From Coprinellus micaceus (Eukaryota > Basidiomycota > Agaricomycetes > Agaricales > Psathyrellaceae), in assembly GCA_951394405.1 (NCBI GenBank), contig OX596335.1:2542001-2606000 (forward strand): DNA of 64,000 nucleotides, in the 5' to 3' direction. The position numbers and the translations under genes were made by a program. Below, one piece after another: positions 1 through 12,631 of the stretch. The first letter of the stretch is position 1. The number at the start of each line of letters is the position of its first letter. The notes below the pieces were generated by a model. It made no database searches. It had not been told where the DNA came from and saw nothing but the letters and a program-made list of their open reading frames with translations.

Positions 1-530
1 ACGTTGGCGAAGTATCATACATACCGCAACACCACACCGGCCTCCCTCTCTCGCCCACCGCCTCTTTCCGATCTGCTGAAACACACAGCCTGGCGATATG
101 GCTCGCAGAGCGTCAGCGCAAGTTCCTCGATAAGGACTGCGAGTCGGCGAGGCTCATGTCGATCGATGAATACGAGCGCGCCGGGAGCTGGATCCGGAGA
201 AAGGGAGATGTGCCACTGTTCACGGCGTCGCGAACTTCGTATCAGTGCAGCTTCGTTTCCGATCATGGGGACGCTGTTTCCGGCATCTTCAAGGTGTTTG
301 GGAGCGACGGCGACCTTGAGCAACTGTCCCTCGCAAACCCCGTCCTCGAGAGTTCGACACCGTGCCTCCGCACATCGTCGCCAACAGCAAGCCGCACTGC
401 ATTTGGACCCAAACGGATTGTGGAGGAGGACCGGCTGTCACGCATTGTGCACAGAGTCTCGATGCTTTCGTACATCGCTGAGCGGCCCCTGAGCTCTGCG
501 AACGACTGGGTTCCACCCTCCTCTTCATAA
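1..530 (+). CDS. 3' end of an unrecognised protein gene (partial)
   Basis: One reading frame is open from base 3 to the stop at 528-530, giving about 175 codons that enter from outside the window, so this is probably the last exon of a plus-strand gene. The protein is polar and Ser-rich. Near its start it has a charged stretch with an ERQRKFLDKD-like segment, followed by a motif reading YERAGSWIRRKGDVP and a Ser/Thr-rich tail that ends in PSSS. I recognise no family. The frame reads through the region without ATG-dependent interruption, which is why I prefer it to the overlapping frame starting at base 4. It could still be a chance open frame in a GC-rich region. The missing upstream exons would decide. 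Confidence 0.4.
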   Translation, partial: VGEVSYIPQHHTGLPLSPTASFRSAETHSLAIWLAERQRKFLDKDCESARLMSIDEYERAGSWIRRKGDVPLFTASRTSYQCSFVSDHGDAVSGIFKVFGSDGDLEQLSLANPVLESSTPCLRTSSPTASRTAFGPKRIVEEDRLSRIVHRVSMLSYIAERPLSSANDWVPPSSS

Positions 531-821
531 CATACACTACACACAGTATTTAGACCATAATTATACTACCTAGAAAGAAATAACATTATTGTGGTTGCGT
601 TTGACCGGCCCTGAACCATAACCGGATACGGCCGTGCGCCCATTGCTACAACTGAGCCCGAGGGCGCCGTTGTTTTCTGGCCTTGTCCTGCAACAATACC
701 CCAGTCGTCATGTCCACGACACCTATTCTTCTCCCTCCCATTATATGCATGTGCTAGCCCTCCACCTCCCTCACATTCGTTAAACTCGCTCGACGCCGCC
801 GAGCCCGCGACGAATATCGCG

Positions 822-2992
822 ATGGACGTGGCGCACCCGCCCACCAACCACCCACCACCCCCGACATCGAAACTTGTACAACGGCTCCTCAACTCTCCAG
901 CCCCGAAAACCCGCTTTCTCCTTCTACTCACCTCGCCATGGAGGAAAGACAGGGCAATGGCATCCGACCTCAAATCTCGCGCGAGCGAGAACGCCATGCC
1001 CATGGTACCTCAAAGAATCGCCACACATGTCCCCGTTACAGCAGCCCAGGCGGCACAATCATGGCGTCCCACTGGTGCCTGGAAGTGGACGGTAGGACTG
1101 GGCATTCGAGGTTGCACGAATATTGTAAATCTCAGTAATCGTGAGCCCTCTTCGCCGTGCCTCGTGCCCTTTGCCACGATACTCATTGTGCCACTCGCCC
1201 ATCCAGCCCAGAAGAAGTCTGCCAGAACGTACTTTGGAACCGGGACAATTGGCACTCAAGAGCTCGAGTACATCTGCAAATCGTGAGCTTACAGGTGTTA
1301 TGTCGAAAGAGTGTGCAGTTGACATCGGTCTTGATCAGATGGCAGCAGAATACCGAAATGCCAGAATTTGTCAATGAAATCTCGCTCTTCAAAGCCCAGC
1401 TCGCACCCCTGCAAGGCGTCTACGTCCCCAATATCATTGGCATCTACGCTGGCCTTGACGTGGTCAACGTCCTCATGGAATTGCCTCACCCCGCCTTCTG
1501 GATGCACGCATCAGACGACATGCCAGATGTCCTCAAGAAACGATGCATTGACTGCTTCGAGAGAATTCATGCCGCAGGCGTCTTGTACGGCAAAGTTCAA
1601 CTCAGCCATATCATCGTAGGCGCCGACGCCCGTGTAACCCTCGTCAACTTCGAACACGCCGCCGTCCTTGACCCCTTGCCCCAATTTTGCCAAAAGAAGA
1701 CAACTCCCGACAAACTCCGCTTGGAGATGCGCCAGGTCAAATATCTTCTCAACTACGACAAGGCCAGGGAAAAGGAGCAGCAGAAGTGGATTGGGTACAA
1801 GGCGAGAAAGGACTGGAACGAAAAGGAGCAAATGCGTGCCTCTAGGGAACCAGGGTATACGCCACAGTGTCTGGCTGAACCAGAGGATGATATCCTCAAC
1901 CCCCCCGTCGACCCTCGCAGGACCAAAGGATGGATCGATTCCAGGTACAAGGCTGACCGATTCGTCGTTCCAACCATCACGCCCGAGTTTTTCACCAATG
2001 CGGTAGAGAAGTTCATTTCCAACATCCGCAGGATGGAAAGGGAGGGCGATGGCCCTCCTCAATCCCCTCGTCCACCCTCTTCCACAACCACACCCAGTTC
2101 ACCTGTTAAACCCGCTCCCGTTCCTCAGCCTATAACCCTCCAAGTTCCGACCGAGCCATCCAGACGGCGTAGCGAAGCTACGCTTCGTCGTTCCAGCCGA
2201 AAGCGTAAGGCTGGTGATAACGGCGTTATTGAAACCTCGCCGCCTAAGCGACTGAAGGAGGAGAAGCCCGCCACCGAATACATATCGCCTCCACCGGACA
2301 GGCCAATTAGGCTTGAGAACTTCATTGCCGGTTCGTCTAAAGCACCACTCAAGAAGAAACGCACCACTACGCGTATGTCCATCCGCTCGATACCACTCGT
2401 CGATACACTGACATTCCTTTCAGAAGTCCAGTCAGAAGTGAACCCGGATCCCCCGGCTGGAGTCCGCGTCAGAGATTTCGCCTTCGAGTTTCCTGGCACG
2501 CCCCCGCCATTACCGTCAGCACTCAAGGCTGTACCACAGACTTTCCCTTCTCCCTCCACCGTCATGGAACCGCGACCGCTGATTGCAAAGCGGAAACGAC
2601 CTTCTGAGAAAGTTCTTGGGAAGCGGAAACGCGTGGAGAATGAAGACCCAGTGCCAGCGCCGGTATTGTTGACGCCCTCGTTGACACCCAAGGAAGAAGA
2701 CTTCCAGTCGCCCAGCAAGAGGCTGCGATTGGACGAGTTATTGACTCCTCCCCCTTCACCGAATGGAAGGCACGTTTCCTTCGCCCCAGCGCCTGAAGTC
2801 CACATCAAGAGGTATACGATCCCACCTGAAATGTTAACCCCTGCGAAGTTCAAGTACGAGCGTGGCAGTTTCAGGCGCTGGAGGTCAAGGTTCAAGTGGC
2901 TTCCAGCTCCAGAGCGCTTTTCAATATCCGCACCCCTGGGCTTGCGCTTCGTTTCCCGCTGGGTCACAGACTTCCTGTGGCCCCTGCACTAG
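822..2992 (+). CDS. Protein-kinase-like (probable pseudokinase) protein with long disordered tail
   Basis: The secure part is the exon from about 1210 to the stop at 2990-2992. It encodes a kinase-like C-lobe: a helix reading VNEISLFKAQLAPLQG, a hinge-like IGIYAGLDVVNVLMELP, then a catalytic-loop equivalent HAAGVLYGKVQLSHIIVG and a metal-loop equivalent VTLVNFEHA. In active kinases these would carry HRD...N and DFG; here the loop has YGK in place of the HRD Asp region and NFE in place of DFG. A long Pro/Ser-rich, basic tail with several KRKR-type nuclear-localisation-like clusters makes up the C-terminal half. The ATG at 822 is the likeliest start, but exons between 822 and 1350 need at least one frame change and could not be resolved. 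This resembles the expanded kinase-like families of Agaricomycetes. Substrate and role are unknown. Confidence 0.6.
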
Positions 2993-3854
2993 TGATACCC
3001 CCTTCCCCTTGTCTTGCCATTGGACACTCCTCGTCGAACTGATACCCTCTCATTGCTGTCGAACTAGATCCCTCCAACGCATGTGGTGCTCTGCTCCGTG
3101 TAGGCGTCAAGCCTTATGGGGTGTTTGAGCTTCATGGACATGTGCACCAGTGTGCCTTTTGTCTTATCGCTCTTGTATTCGATCCATAACTCTTGCTTTG
3201 TCGCTTTGCACCTCTCTGCACTGATCTGTATAATGTAGTATTTTATTCTTTTTTACCGCTTTTCATGTGGACCCTTACGATATACTCACGCCACCTATCA
3301 TGAACTGGGGTAATTGCATCCCCAGTATTCTCGTTCTCTCGCGCTCGCTCGCTATGCGACTGATGTATGGACATTTGGTGGGTCGGCGCTGGTCGGCGCG
3401 CGTTCGTTATCTGGTCGGACTTGACCTATCTCCTAGAGCTTTGGTCGAGGTGAGCTCTCGAGTGTGCTTATCTGGCTTAGGGGGGTGCTAACTTTAGTTC
3501 AAAGCACATGTACGGTGTCCACGGATACTTTGATTATGGCTGCTTCATCAAAGGAAGCCCACTCTCGAGAAGAAGAGCCGGCGATTCTCTCGTCCGTGAG
3601 GTCAGAGGCCTCGTATCGGCTACGAGGGCGATTCCTATCTGTTGAGAAGACTACTCCACGGTGCGAGAGCCCCATACGGAGTGCCGTGCCATCCTTCAAA
3701 TTTGAAATGTTCGGGTCCCTGTGCGCTTCGTTCCCCACCCCAAGTTCCGCAGCGACCGTTGCAGGCCTTACTCCACGGACCATCCCAACTTCAACACCAG
3801 CGGGCTCTCCTCATTAAACCCCTTCACTCTGCCCTCTAGAACCGCTCGACTACG
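2993..3854. other. Intergenic region upstream of the amino-acid permease
   Basis: No coding frame here is supported by similarity. The region holds the 3' flank of the kinase-like gene and the promoter of the permease. The last 50 bases before the permease ATG are CT-rich, a common feature of fungal leaders. Confidence 0.5.
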
Positions 3855-6215
3855 ATGTCTCTCGGTGAGAAGGACGAGAAGGGAAGGGACCTCGACACAA
3901 AGGAGAAACTCGAGCCTGTCTCTAGTACCGCCTCCGGGCAAGAAGAGAATGGCGGCTTCGTCCAGGAGCACAAACTGGTTAGGCAGCTGAAGAATAGGCA
4001 CATAGCCATGATAAGGTGAGCTATGGTTGCCATTTCGAAGACTGTCGCTTATCCGACCTTGACCATAGCATTGGGGGTGTCATCGGAACAGGTGAATGAT
4101 ATTCAGGCGTGGCGGAGAGAGGTGGACTGAACCCGGCAATGAAGGTCTCTTCCTTGGTACAGCAACTTCCCTTCGGAATGGCGGTCCAGCTGGTGAGAGC
4201 CCAACCCTGTCCGCTTGACAACAATTTCACCTTGAATGCAGGCCTGCTACTCGGCTACATGACCATGGGCTCGATTTGTTTCACCGTCATGGTACGCGGG
4301 GACTATCGTTCATCTCCCCCAACCGACTGAAATTGCTGTAGATCTCATTAGGCGAAATGATCGCATACCTCCCCATCCCGGGCGGACACATTGCTCTCGC
4401 GGAGCGTTTCGTGAACCCCGCGTTTTCGTTTACCATGGGCTGGAACTACTGGTACAACTGGACCATCATTCTCCCTGCAGAACTCAGCGCCGCTTCAGTT
4501 CTAATCGGATTCTGGACCCAGGAAGTCAACCCTGCGGTCTGGATCACTGTATGTATGGTGGTTGTGGTGGTAATCAACTTGCTTGGAGCAGGTGAGCGTA
4601 TCAGAAATTGGACGGCTGTAGAATGATTTTGATGGCGTACTGGTCAAATAGGCGCCTATGGCGAAGCTGAGTTTGTCTTCGCGTGCGTTCGGGTCGCTCT
4701 GATATGTGGTTCCTTGGCAAGTAATGCTGACGAGCGGTCACTATTAGCTCAATTAAGGTGATCACGATTGTCGGCCTTATTATTCTTGGAGTTGTACTGG
4801 ACCTCGGAGGTGGGAACACGTCCGGATTCCAAGTTCCCCTTTCTCACTCGACTGCATTGATTCCCCCTAGGTGGACCCAACCACGATCGCCTTGGGTTCC
4901 GCTATTGGAAGAATCCAGGCGCCTTCGCCCAATTCAATGGGATCGACGGGGCGGAAGGGAGATTCTTAGGGTGGTGGGCTGTCATGACCCAAGCAGCGTT
5001 TTCCTTCATCGGCACAGAAATTGTCGCAATCGCTGCAGCCGAGGCCAAGAATCCAAGACGCAACCTCCCCCGAGCGATCAAGCGCGTTTACATCCGTGAG
5101 GACCTGTTGGTCTCCCATGATGTACCTTTCTAACCCTCCGGTGTAGGTATTCTGCTCTTCTACATCCTCGGAACATTCATTATCGGTCTCCTTGTTCCGC
5201 ATACGGAACCAGGGCTTAACCTCGAAGATGGCACCGCCGCCTCTTCTCCCTTCGTCATTGCAATCCAAAATGCAGGAATCAAGGCGCTCCCTTCGGCATG
5301 TTCTTTCCTTCCCCCCTCCCAGGGATTACGATGCTAACTCCTTCCCTAGATTATCAATGCCTGTCTGCTTACATCCGCATGGTCTGCAGCTTCCAGCGAC
5401 TTGTACACTAGCTCCAGAGCGCTCTGTATGTTTCCCCAAAGAGCTAGAGTCTGTCTGAGCTTAAGGCGGTATTGACTCTTTACCCCTCTCAGATGGCCTA
5501 GCTGCTGCAGGAAACGCCCCCAAGATATTTTTAAAGGCGACGAAGAACGGACTTCCTTACGTCTCCGTCATTTTCAGCGCTCTCTTCTCCGTTCTCGCAT
5601 ACATGGGGATCCAGAAGGGCTCTGGACGCGTCTTTGGCTGGTTCGCTAACATGACGGCAGTTGCTGGCCTTATGACTTGGTTCGGCATCAGCTTCACATA
5701 TCTGCGGTTCCACGCGGGGATGAAAGCTCAAGGGAGGGATAGGACGAAGTTGCCTTACCATACCCGGTTTCAGCCCTACGCTGCGTATTACTCCGGGACC
5801 TTCTCGCTTTTGATCTGCATTGTGAGCCTAATCCGACTCTCATCTCATCTCCTCCGTCGCTGATACTGTGCAGTTGAGCGGCTGGACTGTGTTCCTTAAA
5901 GGGAGGTGGTCGACGGAAACCTTTATCACCAATTATTTTCCTCTCGCCCTCTTCCCTGTACTGTATATCGGCGCCCGACTGTACTACCGCACGCCATTCG
6001 TTAAGCCAGAAGACATGGATTTCATCACCAACATCGATGAGATCGAAGCTGACACGTGAGCGCTTGGTGTTGTTTAGAATGGTCGATTTCTAACCCACCG
6101 TGCTAGCTATGATGACCCTCCCCCAAAGAACAGACTCCATGCTTTCTGGCAATGGCTTGTGGGTGTCCCCTTCTCTCCGGCCCATCGGTTTACTGATTAG
6201 TTCATTCAGATGTAA
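3855..6215 (+). CDS. Amino-acid permease, AAT/YAT family
   Basis: Plasma-membrane proton-coupled amino-acid importer of the fungal YAT group (relatives of GAP1 and DIP5), inferred from a near-continuous match across many exons. The start at 3855 gives a hydrophilic cytosolic N-terminus ending in LKNRHIAMI, followed by the hallmark first helix [15 protein letters not shown], then [25 protein letters not shown] and [11 protein letters not shown]. Later exons give the [13 protein letters not shown] helix, [33 protein letters not shown] and [19 protein letters not shown], so all the usual 12 helices appear present. At least nine short introns interrupt it. The final intron (start near 6160, acceptor at 6209) leaves a last exon containing only ATG TAA (6210-6215). 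Length is roughly 540-560 residues, normal for the family. Substrate specificity cannot be read from sequence. Confidence 0.93.
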
Positions 6216-7044
6216 TCCACGTAAATCTAGCTTTTGACCATCCTCGTACCAATTCATAGTCATCTCTTGCTGGTGTATTGATACAAACTCGCTCGGACTG
6301 CAGTACCTGGACCTCAATACCCTGGCACTGACGCAGCGCGGAGCGATGAGTGAACCCTACCAGACCATCATCGGCTGGTCGAGATGAGAAACTCCCTGGC
6401 CGAAGAGCCAATGCCGTAGCCCAGGCCATGAATATTTCTAGGGCTACCAGGCTGTGGGGCTAGTCGCAAGGGTTCAAACGTTCAAGACTCATGAGGGTAC
6501 TAGCAGGAGCGTCCAAGCCGAACACCCACGCCACCGCCGGATGATCGTGCGACATCGGATGCACACCCTTCGTATAAGTACAGGCTGGCGGGTTGACATC
6601 GCATCGATCGCGGCAACGATCCCATATTCAGTGCTTGGACGCCCTGATCGATTAGCGACGAGCATTTCAGTATAGTGAAATTTTGCATCGAGATGCTAGT
6701 ATAAATATTAAGCAGGTGGGGTAAGGACTACAGCAGGATCCATGGTCACAGGGAGAGAAAGCTGGTATCTTCGGTTTGCATGTGAGGTTCATAGGTCAGA
6801 GAAGAGAAAATAGAATGCGCATGCTATGGAATGAACGGGATTACAGTGAGGAACTGAAACTAGAGACGTCAACGAGAAGGATTAAAAGAGACGGGGGACC
6901 GAGAAAGGGCGTGCAGAGAAAGCGGCCGTGGTGAGTAGATAAGCTGGTGTGAAATGAAGGAAGGACTCTATCTTTGGTAAGAAATACACATGCTAAACCT
7001 TCAGCAATCCCAGAGAGTAAAAGAACGGGCAGAAAGGTAAGCGT
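6216..7044. other. Intergenic region between two convergent genes
   Basis: Holds the 3' flanks of the permease and of the RhoGEF gene, which converge here. Short open frames exist but none shows recognisable protein or splice structure. I see no RNA gene or repeat. Confidence 0.5.
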
Positions 7045-10000
7045 CTAGACTTTCGAACTTGAAGCAGGTATATGCAAATTGATGGCTGTAATGTCAAGTT
7101 CAGTGGGCAGTGTGTGTGGATGTAGTGATGTGGGTACAAACCTCGATACCAGTTAAGAGCGTCCGAAGGTGAGGGTGCGTCAAAATAAAGAATAGCTTTG
7201 TTATCGACAAGTCGAAGGGCTGCCAGAGTGAATAAGCGGAAGCACCTTGGACCGGCAAGTGATGATCATACCGTTCCCATGTACGATGCTGGCGGGTTGT
7301 GGCAATGTCTGCATCCGCAGAACAGCCCAAAGGTCCACCCACGAATTAGGGTCCTTTCCATCCGAGGGATCCCTGCACAAAACCAACAAATCGTTGCACA
7401 AGATCCCAATCAATGGCCTTGGTGTCAACTCCGGAGCAAGGCAGTCCACCTGGACGGTAGAAGCATCCCCTTGGGCATTGATAGCCTCAAACGACACAAC
7501 AGCCTTGCGCACAACTCGGGTCAGCAGAAGCTTGCCATCCATAATCAAACGCCTGCGGTACAAAAAAGGTTTGAGCTACATGTTTCAAAATCGACGGTGA
7601 CCGGTTGGGGCTTACCGATGAGGTTGAACAAGTGGACTAGGGAATTTGCCCCGTATCCGAGCCTGCCATTGGACAAGCTTGCGCCTTGATTCCGACTCGC
7701 GCTTGCCTTCGTTCATGTTGTTGGTCAGTAAAGATATCTCAGCAAGAGCTCGGTCGAGAGGGTCTTCTATGAATTCATAGGGCGATGGTGGGGTGCTACA
7801 CACTAATTGCTCCAACTATGCAGCCCTGTGAGATTGAAGCCTCGACAAAGAAGGGGTGGGACAACTCACGAGCAGCTTGTAGCGTGGAATACGCTGTACT
7901 GGTAGCAATAGATAGCCCTCGAGATTGAGCTGAGTGTGGCGGGGATTCAGTCGACACCGTTTGAGGTAGGATTTGATCCTCTTCTTCTGGCTCGTCGTCA
8001 AAGTTGGCATTCCGGCGTCCGCCTGTGCCCCCGCCCCTGCCATGCTCGCCAACTGAGCAGTGCTCGAGTTTGGCGAAAGTGTGGTACCGGGGCTAACTGT
8101 TCCAGAAGATGCACTTGTCCAAGACTTCACTCGCTGTACCGAGTTATCAAAATTACTGATAGTCATGACCGTCAGTCAACGCATCGAAGAGGTCAATGTA
8201 AGGGTGCCCACTTGATATAGCTGGAATACATCTTCATGAATGCCGCATGCTTAACGAAGATATCGCCAACAGCCTTGGCCACTTCCGTCGAAATCTTGCC
8301 TTCAGGGTCAGATTCCTGGAACTTGGGTTTCCATAGGGCTGCCGCAGCCTTCTCTAGGGCTGGGAGGAAGCTGTCGTTGTGGAAAGAGAAAACGGCATCG
8401 ATGCCACCGAAAACGATCTTGCGTTCAGAGGCGGGGACAACACTATCCTTGCTCGATCCTACACCGCTCAGGAGGTTGACCGGGGTTGCAGCAGGCTTGA
8501 TATATATGTCAACGAGTTCCTGTAAACCCTTGACGTATGTCCGCTCCGTTCTGTTAATCCAAACGTTAGAGCTTGATTTTGACGGCGAAGAACGCACGGA
8601 AGCGACCTACGCAACAATCTCTTGAATAACCTTCGTCCTCTTGCCCTTATCATCCTTGTACTTTCTCTCATCCATTGATGAGCTGCTGTCCGTCGTAGCT
8701 ACGCTGAGTGTCTGACTAGAAGTGCCACTCCTCAAAGCCATAATGGAGTCCGAGGACCTCAATTGGCTTGACGCATCCGTCGACCCTGAGCCAGTGGACA
8801 TCATTGAGTGTTCGCGTTCCACCATCGTCGGTCTTCTCGATCGCACTCCACCGACGATAGGCTCGTCGCCTGAGCCGCCATACATGCTGATGGGGTTCGG
8901 TTGCTGAGACTGAGCGAGGTCGTTCATATCCCTCAGATAAGCCATAACCGACCGCAGGGCCCGCATATATGCTTCCTTAACCCGTTCTTCCTCGCGTCGG
9001 ATATACTGTTCTGCATCAACAGCAACAGGAGAAGCATTGGGACTTGGCGTAAGAACACGTTCCCCTCCTTGTCGGTCTTCATCACCTACTTCAGCAATGG
9101 GCCCATTGGATGCAGTTACGTTTGGCATGAAGGCTGAAGAATCTGGAATGGGTATCGACAAGGTGCCAGGTGCCTCGAAAGGAAGGAAGCTTCGCCTCTT
9201 GGCATTGCGTGGAGTGGGCACTGGTGGGGCTAAGAGGCCAGTAGAAGCGGCAGCAACAGGTGGGTGAGAGGGGGGTTTGAGTGACGTCTTCATCGAGGGA
9301 CCTCTCAAAAGATCGCGGGACGATTTTTTCACAATCTGGGGCTGGGGAGGGGACGGAGGAGCGTTGAGCACCGGCATCTCCAGTGGTGTGCCGATGGTCG
9401 AGAAGCGTAGGTCGATCTGTGGCGTCTGACTCATGCGGTCTGGCATACTGTTGGGTGCTGGCAACATGGGACGAGGATGGGTGGTAGCAGCCAGTTCCTC
9501 CGGATTGAATGGTGGAAGTGGAGGGCGCGAGCCGGATGGCATCCTGGTCGGTGGTGCTGGAGTGGGAGACGGATTTTCGACTTTCATCTTTCCCATGGAC
9601 ATCTTCTTCAGGAACCCCCACCTACTCTGCTTCTCTTTGCCGTCCTTTGCACTTGAAGGTCGACGTACGCTGGAGGGCCTACTCTCGTATGACGATTTGA
9701 CGTCTTGAGAGGGAGGCGTCGAAGGGAGGGGCGGCGTTATTGTGCTAGAAGAAGCATAGGATTGTCGCAGGTGCTCCGTGTTCCTTGACAGGCCCTCCGA
9801 GGATGTGCTCGGATCATCCCAGAGAGACTTGCTCAGGTGGGGACGAGCGGCGTTGACAGGGCCGCGAGAGCCAAGGGCTGCCCCAGGGCCAAGGCTACCG
9901 TAGTGCCTCTGGGGCATGGCCGGAGGGGCAGCCATGCTGAGTAAGTTAGAGCTGGACGCAGAGGAGTAGTTGGCCAGTGGGGGGAGGCCGGTAGACGGGT

Positions 10001-11866
10001 CGTGAACGGCCTGCGCCGATTTACCACGTCGTAAATCGCCTGCACTCTTCATTTTGCGGACTTCACGCTCTCCTTGAGAGCTCGGGTCATCGCGCCTCTG
10101 GAAAGCAGCTGACTGTTGAGGTTCCACCGGCGACTGCCCTTTGCCATTACTTCGCGCCTGGTCAAAGTATGCACGATTGGGTGTCGTTCTGGTGCGTTGG
10201 AGGGGTCTGGGTAGCACCGGTGGCGGAATGCTGGAGACCTGCGGCGCTGGCTGTGTGACTGATCTCGCGAGCATCGGGGCGCGCTCGGGAGTGATTGTAT
10301 GGTCCTCCTCGTCCGCAATCAAGCTCTTGGCGGCATTGGATCGAGTAGGGCTAGGAGGATCAAAGTCGGTGTCCTCGTCAGTATTATCCGCTTCGTTGTC
10401 TGCCACGGTTGCAGATAGCTGTGGCATTGGAATGGGGGTGGAAGGAGGATAAGCAGGTGTCATCGGGTTCTTAGCAAGCAGAGGCTCGACGAGAGCCCTC
10501 CAAGGGCCCTGAAATGGGTTTCCATCGACACATACGGTCTGGAGAGCAGGAAGAAGGCAAAGCCAGCTGGGTAAGGAATTTAGCTTATTCCGTCGAATGC
10601 TGAGTGTATGGAGTTTATCCAGATCGACAAGGGTGTCGGGTAATGTGTTGATTCCGGTCGCGTCGGCTATCAGGAGCCTCAGATTGTGGAGGTCAGCAAG
10701 AAAGACAGGCAGAACGCGCAGCGGGTTCGATGCGACATTCAGTTCCTCGAGGTTCTCGCACACGGAGAGGACAGGAGGAAGGGCACCGAGGAAGTTGGCA
10801 GAAATGTCAAGGCAAAGGAGAGTCGTGGCGATCAGGGGAAGGGTGTTCTTGAGAAACTGAGGGATGGCGTTGGGGGTGGTCGATGAACCGATAAGAAGAT
10901 GCGTCGTTCCTGGGAGAAATTTCAGATGAGGCGCTTGGGGAACCACAGTTAACGGTTGAACACACCTGCTTGGACTTGAAGTTGGACTACAGGCGTGTTG
11001 TTAGCCTGTACAATCAGCCCGCGTCCTTCCTCAGCAACGACAGCGGCGGATGTCCTCTCTTCTTCATGATCGACCAAGCTGTCGCCCTCTCCAAGTACGT
11101 GTTCATCATCCGTCTCGTCCTCGCTCAATATGCCCACTTCATCTCTTTCATCGACAGCCTGCCAGCTGATGTCATAGCTCTGCTTCTGAACGAGCGAGGG
11201 AACATTTGGTATTGGGCTATTGTCGTGGGGAGCCGAAGAACCGTTGCCTATGGATGAGGACCTGGAGCGTGCGCTGGAGGAGTAGGCTCCCGACCAACGA
11301 GAATGGTCTACGGGTGCCCGTGACTGATTGATTCTGGCTGTAGGCACTGCGCCTGGTTCCTTTGCAAGATACTGCGAGACAGAATCGGGGGTGATGGCCA
11401 CATAGTCGTCGGACGAAGCGATGTGGACGTTGTTGAAGTCTCCAGAAGTGGCGTTGCTGCCTGAGCTAGCATATGCGGAGGACCGCGTTGAATTGGACGT
11501 CGAGCCCCCCGAGGTTGACAGAGCCGGCATTGAGTTGAGGTGGTGGTGGGGAGGGCGAAAAGGGTAGGGGTCGGGGAACTGTGAGGGGTCTGGGAGGGCC
11601 ATACTGCCGACGGTGGGCCTCGCAAAGACCTGCTCTGCGATATTCGTAGAATCTGAGGGGTCTGCAGCGGAATAGTACCGCGACGAGGACCTCTGGGGAT
11701 ATGGTGGTTCTGGTGAGAGATCGTCGCGATGGGTTGGGCCTTCACCCAGCTGGGCACGTGCCACTGGCACATTCTGGTGTATGTCCTGCCGGTCGTGCAC
11801 ATAGCCTGCGTCGTCTGTGTGCCCATCCCGTCCGTCAGCCCCGTATTCAGAGCGCCTCAGAGCCAT
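7045..11866 (-). CDS. Rho guanine-nucleotide exchange factor with N-terminal leucine-rich repeats (LRR-DH-PH)
   Basis: Predicted activator of a Rho/Cdc42-type GTPase, acting in polarity or cell-wall signalling. The ATG at 11866 opens a disordered 300-residue leader; an intron (donor near 10967, acceptor near 10911) joins it to leucine-rich repeats such as NLEELNVASNPLRVLP and KLHTLSIRRNKLNSLP. A very long Ser/Pro-rich linker follows, then a DH domain starting at VIQEIVA, with ERTYVKGLQELVDIYI and the conserved helix LNLEGYLLLPVQRIPRYKLL. The last exons form a PH domain with LVDNKAILYFDAPSPSDALN and end YRAINLHIPASSSKV. The stop lies at 7045-7047. Total length is about 1,400 residues. Joining the LRR block with DH-PH in one chain is unusual outside fungi. 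The two large ORFs are one gene, because the intron restores the LRR frame exactly. Confidence 0.85.
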
Positions 11867-12631
11867 AGTTAGAGGAATCGGAAGTTAAGAATATGCATAA
11901 TCGCATTTTCCCTGATTTCCATTCCTCCACCCAGCAAACAAGCCAAAATACTCACGGTGCAGCGACGACCCCCTTGTGGTTGGTGCTGTGTTCTAGATCC
12001 CCGTCAGGACCCTCGCAATACAAAAAACACTTGACTCACAGGTCTGTTCGTTGACCGTACACTTCTTTTGTGGATGCGGGACATGGCGGGGAAGGACAGA
12101 ACCCCCATCCTGTGCGCAGACGGTAAGGGAAGCCCCGTTCCACCGCTTTTCATCACCTCTATACACCTTCTCAGATCTATGTACTCCAGTAGATCACTTC
12201 CTCTGTACATCCGTAAAGCCCCGTTTCGCCGCGATATCTACACGTCGAGCATCATGTCCAGTTTCGTGATATCATCCTATGATGCGTCCATCGAACCCCC
12301 TGTCAGGTATCAAGGAGAAAGCACGGTCACAACTTCCCGACAAAAGGCCAGGCATGAATCCTTTATTGAACTTGATCTTTTTACATGATGATCATGGTGA
12401 TAATGGAGACGAGGACCTACGTCCATGCGAGCAGTCGACGCGCGCAGTCGCCGCTGCACCCACCTTCTCCACTTGCCATCCTCTCCGTCGCAGGTACCAG
12501 GCCCCCTTGGATACAGTCGCATTTCTATATAGACTACCATGTGCTCCATATAGTCTCTTCTCCAGATGTCTGTACCCGGGTGATGACGACAGACGGGAAT
12601 TACCTTCTGAAGCCACCCGGAACCAAACCCC
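11867..12631. other. Intergenic region: RhoGEF promoter and ELP4 3' flank
   Basis: No convincing coding exon. It lies upstream of the RhoGEF start at 11866 (minus strand) and beyond the ELP4 stop at 12632. The first 130 bases include candidate splice-like motifs, so a non-coding leader exon of the RhoGEF gene is possible. Confidence 0.4.

Noticed and set aside
7198..7689. 163-codon plus-strand frame opposite the RhoGEF PH domain
   Set aside because: Shadow of a well-supported minus-strand domain; no independent support.
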